This document shows positions 32,741 through 37,162 of a stretch of DNA of 37,162 nt, in pieces. Position numbers and translations under genes: made by a program. Where the stretch lies: positions 1 through 37,162 of the forward strand of contig JAAUQZ010000019.1 in assembly GCA_012033355.1 (NCBI GenBank), given 5' to 3'. The DNA is from Leptolyngbyaceae cyanobacterium RM1_406_9 (lineage in GTDB: Bacteria > Cyanobacteriota > Cyanobacteriia > Elainellales > Elainellaceae). Under the pieces are notes generated by a model that had not been told where the DNA came from, did no database searches, and worked only from the letters and a program-made list of their open reading frames with translations. Positions within the stretch are counted from its first letter, which is position 1; each line of letters opens with the position of its first letter.

Positions 32741-33060
32741 GCCAGCAATCTCCTTGTGGACTAGTGGCTTTTGATTGCAAAATTACCTGGTGTTAGGAAA
32801 ATAGGAGAGCTTGACCCAGCTTACCCATGTCCTCACGGTGAGATTTTGACCAAAAGCAAGGAATTACAATCATATCCTAGTTGCCGTTAATCTACCCACT
32901 ATTTACTCACTAACGCGATGGGTAATTTCCCATTCGCTAAGACCACTTGCTAAAACTACTCGCTAAAAAAATGTTTTTAGGATCTAAAAAACCGGGAGAG
33001 CGTCCCGGTTTTTACGAAAATGTTCAATCAGAGTTACTTACTTACCGTCAACTAACAACT
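32741..33060. other. Divergent promoter region between rpsF and the FAH-family gene (320 bases)
   Basis: No gene in this stretch; an in-frame extension of the FAH gene back to 32947 would have to read through a terminator hairpin and is rejected. Contains the terminator-like hairpin 32986-33013. It must hold promoters for both divergent genes. Confidence 0.6.
32986..33013. terminator. Terminator-like hairpin in the leader of the FAH-family gene
   Basis: Stem AAAACCGGGA/TCCCGGTTTT (32988-32997 with 33003-33012), loop GAGCG, with five T on the plus strand (33009-33013) and six T on the minus strand. There is no gene upstream on the plus strand that needs termination, since rpsF points away, so a leader attenuator or the end of a short RNA is plausible. 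Confidence 0.75.
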
Positions 33061-33858
33061 ATGGCGCAACGCTACGTCCGAATTCAGACTTTAGCAGGGA
33101 AACTTCACTATGGGCTGCTGCACCTCGATCGGCGAGTGCAGGTGTTGGATGCTCCCCCCTGGCTAAAAGGACAGCTAACCGACCAGGAAATAGCGCCAGA
33201 CAAATACCAACTTTTAGCTCCTTGTGCGCCTTCAAAAATTGTTGCGGTTGGCAAAAATTACAGGAAGCACGCGGCTGAAATGGGGGGTGAAGTGCCCCAA
33301 GAGCCGCTGTTGTTTATCAAACCGTCTACTGCGGTGACGGCACCAGAATTTCCAATTCACTATCCTTCTCAAGCTCAGCGGGTAGATTATGAAGGGGAAT
33401 TGGCGCTGGTGATTGGCGATCGCTGTGTAGACTGCACCGCTGAAGAGGCTCAGTCCAAAATCTGGGGCTACACTATTGCCAATGACGTAACCGCACGGGA
33501 TTTGCAAAAGCGGGACGGGCAATGGACAAGAGCAAAAGGCTTTGACACTTTCTGCCCTTTAGGGCCCTGGGTTGTACGGGAGCTAAGCGTAGGCGCACAA
33601 CTGCAAACCTTCTTAAATGAAAATCCTGACCCCGTGCAGTCTGCGTTAACTAGCGAAATGGTCTTTGCTCCTAATGTTTTGGTGTCCTATATCAGTCAGA
33701 TTATGACCCTGTTGCCCGGAGATGTTGTGCTAACGGGAACGCCAGAAGGAATTGGGCCTTTGCAGGTTGGCGATCGCATCCGCATCGAGATCGAAGGAAT
33801 CGGCTCTCTAGAAAACACCGTTGCCGCTAGACAACCTGCTGAAATGACCATGTCCTAA
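33061..33858 (+). CDS. Fumarylacetoacetate hydrolase (FAH) family protein
   Basis: 265 residues from the ATG at 33061. The catalytic FAH domain (about 60-255) shows CAPSKIVAVGKNYRKHAAEM, VDYEGELALVIGD with the two metal-binding Glu residues, GYTIANDVTARDLQKRDGQW with the Asp ligand, and MTLLPGDVVLTGTPEGIGPL. Family members hydrolyse or decarboxylate acylpyruvates and oxaloacetate; substrate unknown here. The terminator-like hairpin at 32986-33013 lies 48 bases upstream of the start. Confidence 0.92.
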   Translation: MAQRYVRIQTLAGKLHYGLLHLDRRVQVLDAPPWLKGQLTDQEIAPDKYQLLAPCAPSKIVAVGKNYRKHAAEMGGEVPQEPLLFIKPSTAVTAPEFPIHYPSQAQRVDYEGELALVIGDRCVDCTAEEAQSKIWGYTIANDVTARDLQKRDGQWTRAKGFDTFCPLGPWVVRELSVGAQLQTFLNENPDPVQSALTSEMVFAPNVLVSYISQIMTLLPGDVVLTGTPEGIGPLQVGDRIRIEIEGIGSLENTVAARQPAEMTMS

Positions 33859-34094
33859 CCTAGCTAACTACAGCTATAGAACAGTCCTAAACTTCCTGCC
33901 CTCTGCCTTTTGCCTTCTGTTTTTTGCCATAGCTGACTTCAAATTAGCCGTCAGATTTTCGACCTGTCGATAGAAGCTATAAAACTGCCAGATAAATATT
34001 GTATAAAGAATGGCTGCGCTGTGGCAGGGTTGCTTTGGAAGTTCTAAGCCAGTCAGGTCACACTGCTCAAGGACGTGTGTATAAGATAAAAGGA

Positions 34095-34119
34095 CCCCTC
34101 CAGCCATTAACTGGAGGGG
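34095..34119 (-). terminator. Hairpin, probable crtH terminator
   Basis: CCCCTCCAG/CTGGAGGGG (34095-34103 with 34111-34119), 7-base loop. On the minus strand it is followed by TCCTTTTATCTT, a T-rich stretch suited to ending crtH transcripts. Plus-strand support is weaker. Confidence 0.45.
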
Positions 34120-34151
34120 GTTTACAGCAATTCTCAATTGCGTGTAGTACA

Positions 34152-34198
34152 GGTTGTTTTGTGAGAGCCGCGCGGAGCGCGGCTCTCACAAAACAACC
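34152..34198. repeat. Perfect 21-bp-stem hairpin element
   Basis: The arm GGTTGTTTTGTGAGAGCC plus GCG (34152-34172) is the exact complement of 34178-34198, with loop CGGAG. GCGCGGAGCGC at its tip recurs at 34212-34222. The perfect long stem suggests a dispersed repeat rather than a simple terminator. Confidence 0.88.
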
Positions 34199-34227
34199 GT
34201 TAGTTATCCAAGCGCGGAGCGCTATAT

Positions 34228-35826
34228 TCACAACCCTAAATCAACCGCAATTCGGTGAGCGCAGGCAAAGCCAGAAAAGGCAACTGCGTTCAGCCCTTGC
34301 CCCGGAAAGGTGCTGTCGCCCACGCAGTAAAGTCCTGGGACAGCAGTGCGGTTAAACGGCATTCCCAACAATCCCATTAATTTGCGGGTAGGAATAGGGC
34401 CATAGGTGCCGTCGTCTCGTCCCAGAAACCGTCGATGGGTACGCGGGGTGCCTGCTTCCTGATAGTCTAGTGCGGCAGACAGTCCAGGAAAGAGGCTTTC
34501 CAAACGATTGACGATTTGGTTAGCGACCTTTTCTTTTTTCTGTTGATACTCACTGGTAGACAGTCCCTGCCAGTCATCAATCCAGCTTGGCGTAAAGGTA
34601 TGCAAGATGTGATGCCCTGGTGGAGCCAAACTGGGGTCAAGCAAGGTTGGAATCGATAGAAAAATGGTTCCTTCTGCCGCTTCCATGCGGCTCCAGTCTT
34701 CTAGCAGAATGTGATGGCACTCGGTACCAGGAGGCAGCACCTCTGCTTTTACACCTAGATGCAAACTAAAGAAGCTTGGCGATTTTTGATAGCGCTGCTG
34801 CCACTTTTGCTCTGTACGCGGCATCTCCGCTTCGGGTAACAGCTTTTCAAAGGTGTCCCAACGGGTTGCATTAGAGACGATTCGCTTTGCCCGATAGACC
34901 GGCCCAGATGCTAAGCGAACGGCGATCGCCCGCCCCTTTTCGCGAATAATCTCTGTCACCCTGGCTTTGTACTGAATCTGCCCACCCGCTTTTTCTAATC
35001 CTTCCACTAGTTTCTGGGCAATCTGCCCGACCCCGCCTTTGGGATAATTGATGCCTCCATAGTGGCGATCGGAAAACACCATTCCCGCATTGATCATTGG
35101 AGTCAGGTCTGCCGGAACCACCGACCAGCAGTAGCACTCCATATCAATAAATTTGAGCAACTCCGGATCTTGAATGTAGCGACGAGCAAGGTCGCCCACA
35201 TTTTGGGGTAGATACTTCACCAAGCCTAGACAGGCAAACGGGTGTTGAAAAAACACCCGCGTCAGATAGCGCGGCTCCTCAAGCGACAGCAGATCCATCG
35301 CATTCAGGCAGTTGAACACCTTCCAACATTCATTGTAAAACTGGCGAATGCCTTGCCGTTCATGGGGAAAGCGGGCAGAGAGTTCTTGCAAAAATTTCTC
35401 ATAATCCCGATGAACCTTTAGCTCTAGCTGGTTCGGCAGATGGTAGTGAATCTGTACCGGATCGGGAATTGTTTCTAAACTAACCCCTACTGCATCCAGT
35501 GCGCGAGTTAGGAGGTTGGTGGTTCCGCGTTTGCCAAAGCCAAAGATCATTGACGCTCCAACATCAAAACGGTAGCCCGATCGCTCAAAATAGCCTGCAC
35601 TACCTCCTGGAATCAGGTAGCGCTCCAGCACCAGCACTTTCGCTCCCTTGGTGGCTAGTTGAGTTGCGGTGACTAATCCACCAATTCCAGAACCGATCAC
35701 AACCACATCAAAACTGTCTGCTAAATCAGCCTGTGCAGCAAGTTTTGCAGTTGTCGTGGAATGAGAAACTTGAGACGCTGGCAGATGAGCAGCAGATTGT
35801 TCAAAGGGTTCAGAAGTAGCAGGCAT
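34228..35826 (-). CDS. crtH: Carotene (prolycopene) isomerase CrtH
   Basis: 532 residues, ATG at 35826. CrtH turns poly-cis lycopene into all-trans lycopene in the plant-type desaturation pathway. The first 38 residues are a non-conserved Ala/Ser/Thr-rich extension. The FAD dinucleotide motif [18 protein letters not shown] (about 41-58) is followed by [60 protein letters not shown] and the C-terminal FAD motif [20 protein letters not shown]. These are hallmarks of CRTISO rather than phytoene desaturase CrtI. A candidate terminator lies downstream, and a terminator-like hairpin lies 115-147 bases upstream of the start in the leader. Confidence 0.93.
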   Translation of the reverse strand: MPATSEPFEQSAAHLPASQVSHSTTTAKLAAQADLADSFDVVVIGSGIGGLVTATQLATKGAKVLVLERYLIPGGSAGYFERSGYRFDVGASMIFGFGKRGTTNLLTRALDAVGVSLETIPDPVQIHYHLPNQLELKVHRDYEKFLQELSARFPHERQGIRQFYNECWKVFNCLNAMDLLSLEEPRYLTRVFFQHPFACLGLVKYLPQNVGDLARRYIQDPELLKFIDMECYCWSVVPADLTPMINAGMVFSDRHYGGINYPKGGVGQIAQKLVEGLEKAGGQIQYKARVTEIIREKGRAIAVRLASGPVYRAKRIVSNATRWDTFEKLLPEAEMPRTEQKWQQRYQKSPSFFSLHLGVKAEVLPPGTECHHILLEDWSRMEAAEGTIFLSIPTLLDPSLAPPGHHILHTFTPSWIDDWQGLSTSEYQQKKEKVANQIVNRLESLFPGLSAALDYQEAGTPRTHRRFLGRDDGTYGPIPTRKLMGLLGMPFNRTAVPGLYCVGDSTFPGQGLNAVAFSGFACAHRIAVDLGL

Positions 35827-36212
35827 AAAGGCAGTTAAAGCGAAGCATCTAGCTGAAAAACTCTACCCTTTAGTGTATCTCACTCTGAATCGCTCAATTC
35901 ATCTGGATTTTAGCGTTGAACTTTGAGGGAAAGTACAGACAAAAAAAGGGGGATTAGTCTGCTGACCAACCCCACCTGCCGATCCTTTGAGAGGAGAACA
36001 CTGAAGATAATACTAAGCTTGTTGCAAATAAATGTCAACACTAATGCAAAATACTTTCAATAAGGTGGCTGAGGGTGGTGCTAACCCAGTCCAATCTCTC
36101 TTGTCCTAACCTGAGTATTCGCCGCAAGTTTGAGCAATGCTGAATATTGCTTCACAAGAACAGAGTATGATGAGGGCAAATTTATGCATAACTACCGTCA
36201 TTTTTTCTGGCA
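35827..36212. other. Divergent region between crtH and upp (386 bases)
   Basis: No gene. Contains a minus-strand terminator-like hairpin (35941-35973) and AT-rich DNA around 36000-36060 and 36170-36200, suited to promoters for crtH and upp. Confidence 0.6.
35941..35973 (-). terminator. Terminator-like hairpin upstream of crtH
   Basis: The minus strand reads GGGGTTGGT, loop CAGCAG, ACTAATCCCCC, then seven T (35947-35941). The stem is 4 + 5 pairs with one bulge. It points towards crtH and stands in its leader, so it could be an attenuator or end a short upstream RNA. Confidence 0.5.
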
Positions 36213-36863
36213 ATGGCTCCCCAACTGCGTGTTCACGTTCCACCTCACCCGCTGATTAAACACTGGCTAGCTGTTGCTCGTGACGAATCGACTCCCTCTG
36301 TCCTGTTTCGCAGCGCCATGACTGAACTGGGACGCTGGCTGACCTACGAAGCAATTCGGGATTGGCTACCGATTATGGAAACAACGGTACAAACTCCACT
36401 TGCTTCCTGCCCAGCAACATTCATTAATCCAGAAATTCCAGTTGCAGTGGTGCCAATTTTACGGGCTGGTTTGGCTCTTTTGGAGGGGGCACAGGCGCTA
36501 TTGCCTCTGGCCTCGGTTTACCATATTGGGCTAGTGCGGAATGAAGAAACGCTGGAAGCAACCTGCTATTTAAATAAGCTGCCAGAGCAATTTGCGCCCC
36601 AAACTCGAATTTTGATTAGTGAACCGATGCTGGCAACGGGTGGAACTAGTCTGGCGGCGATGGCTGAGCTGGTGAAGCGGGGAGCCGACCCGGAACTGGT
36701 TCGCGTGATTTCGGTGGTCACGGCACCTACGGCTCTGCAAAAACTAGGTGCTGCGTATCCGGGGCTGAATATTTATGCAGCCACGATTGATGAAGGGCTA
36801 AACGACAAAGGCTATATTGTTCCGGGGTTGGGAGATGCGGGCGATCGCACCTTTGGCACCTAG
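36213..36863 (+). CDS. upp: Uracil phosphoribosyltransferase
   Basis: 216 residues, ATG at 36213. The enzyme makes UMP from uracil and PRPP in pyrimidine salvage. PRPP-binding loop ILISEPMLATGGTS (about 131-144) has Glu where the common motif has Asp (DPMLATGGS), a conservative change. The uracil-binding C-terminus IDEGLNDKGYIVPGLGDAGD is intact, and HPLIKHWLAVARDEST is the usual N-terminal arm. Divergent from crtH. Confidence 0.95.
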   Translation: MAPQLRVHVPPHPLIKHWLAVARDESTPSVLFRSAMTELGRWLTYEAIRDWLPIMETTVQTPLASCPATFINPEIPVAVVPILRAGLALLEGAQALLPLASVYHIGLVRNEETLEATCYLNKLPEQFAPQTRILISEPMLATGGTSLAAMAELVKRGADPELVRVISVVTAPTALQKLGAAYPGLNIYAATIDEGLNDKGYIVPGLGDAGDRTFGT

Positions 36864-36891
36864 TAGGGGCATGGCAATGTCATGTCCCTAC
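36863..36891. repeat. Hairpin repeat GTAGGGGCATG...CATGTCCCTAC
   Basis: 11-base arms with one G-T wobble around the loop GCAATGT, starting on the last base of the upp stop codon. The sequence is of a type I recall as widely scattered in cyanobacterial intergenic DNA; it may also serve as the upp 3' hairpin. Confidence 0.75.
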
Positions 36892-37095
36892 AGAAATTCT
36901 GGTTTTACAGGTTATTTGATCCACGATCCTAAGCACGGGCTTCAAACCTAAATTAAGCGGGTGAGGGTAGAATTTTCATCTGAGCCTCGCATCCAGAGCG
37001 TGGCAACCTCATTTTTGTGGGCAACCCCCTCGCCTAGCGAGTAAGCTGTGAGGGAGTCATTAGAAATCACTCCGAATCTCTTTCAGTGGTTAATC

Positions 37096-37162
37096 ATGAG
37101 TCAGCGCGATAGTTTTTTTGGTGGATTTTTACTCGGAACCGTTGTCGGCGGTGTGGTAGGCG
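37096..37162 (+). CDS. Start of a small glycine-rich membrane-associated protein (partial)
   Basis: Only 22 codons are in the window: MSQRDSFFGGFLLGTVVGGV then VGG. The pattern of a short polar start followed by a glycine-zipper hydrophobic segment is like cyanobacterial YtxH-type or similar small membrane proteins. The rest lies outside the window, so the family is a guess. Confidence 0.5.
   Translation, partial: MSQRDSFFGGFLLGTVVGGVVG

Larger units (their letters stand above)
33859..34227. other. Gap between the FAH-family gene and crtH (369 bases, three hairpins)
   Basis: No gene. The two convergent genes end here. Contains the hairpins 34095-34119, 34152-34198 and a small AGCGC/GCGCT repeat (34211-34223) that shares GCGCGGAGCGC with the larger hairpin. 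Confidence 0.65.

Noticed and set aside
32947-33060. N-terminal extension of the FAH-family protein by 38 residues
   Set aside because: The extension would be translated through the terminator hairpin 32986-33013 and is not part of the family; ATG 33061 starts the normal sequence.
1-37162. CRISPR array
   Set aside because: No set of direct repeats of 25-40 bases with regular spacers was found; the only tandem array is the 20-base unit at 11251-11304, without spacers.

Overview
The window comes from a cyanobacterial chromosome. It encodes photosystem II PsbZ, carotene isomerase CrtH, a DesC-type acyl-lipid desaturase, the ftsQ-ftsZ pair in the cyanobacterial order and a plant-type FtsH protease. 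The octamer GCGATCGC (HIP1) recurs dozens of times in genes and gaps. Base composition and gene content fit a filamentous, Leptolyngbya-like or Oscillatoriales-like lineage, but the window alone cannot fix the genus.

Layout. 1-1759 is a truncated secreted S8 protease with a membrane tail (minus). 1892-5015 carries a small membrane-anchored protein, ftsQ and ftsZ (plus); a decayed gamma-glutamylcyclotransferase tail abuts ftsZ. 5421-6235 is a frameshifted desaturase (minus) and 6458-7686 a frameshifted PLP enzyme of the methionine gamma-lyase-like family. 7799-9782 holds a small conserved protein, a divergent proA and a zinc-ribbon-like membrane protein. tRNA-Gly(GCC), ribH and psbZ follow on the minus strand. 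11308-14087 is a DHH-CBS-CBS plus tRNA nucleotidyltransferase unit that appears to be one ancestral gene now in two frames joined by a TAATG overlap. A membrane pseudokinase (14182-15822) precedes an unsplit, intein-free dnaE (16216-19743).

19744-22727 is an AT-richer accessory patch: a RelB/Phd-YoeB toxin-antitoxin pair, a frameshifted ABC-type ATPase with a TOPRIM-like C-terminus (OLD-like, possible defence gene) and a ribbon-helix-helix protein. 22688-23917 encodes a photolyase in two separate proteins, with the FAD domain gene upstream of the alpha/beta domain gene. pabC, ftsH and a universal stress protein follow. 27703-28487 looks like a single integron-type gene cassette: one AT-rich membrane-protein gene followed by an attC-like site whose outer core box is complementary to the cassette's own left boundary. 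Next come an overlapping DUF6887/DUF6888-like pair, a DedA protein, a three-gene overlapping operon headed by a thioredoxin-reductase-like flavoprotein that lacks the NADPH-binding signature, rpsF, a fumarylacetoacetate hydrolase family gene, crtH, upp and the first codons of a small glycine-rich protein.

Two themes cut across the window. First, up to five reading-frame breaks all have the same polarity, each repaired by adding one base, and most lie in homopolymers; this may be assembly error or real decay. Second, several distinct long hairpin or palindrome elements sit in gene-free gaps, and two copies of one family (core TTTGTGTAAAT / ATTTACACAAA) lie 16.5 kb apart. No CRISPR array, integrase, transposase or rRNA gene was found.
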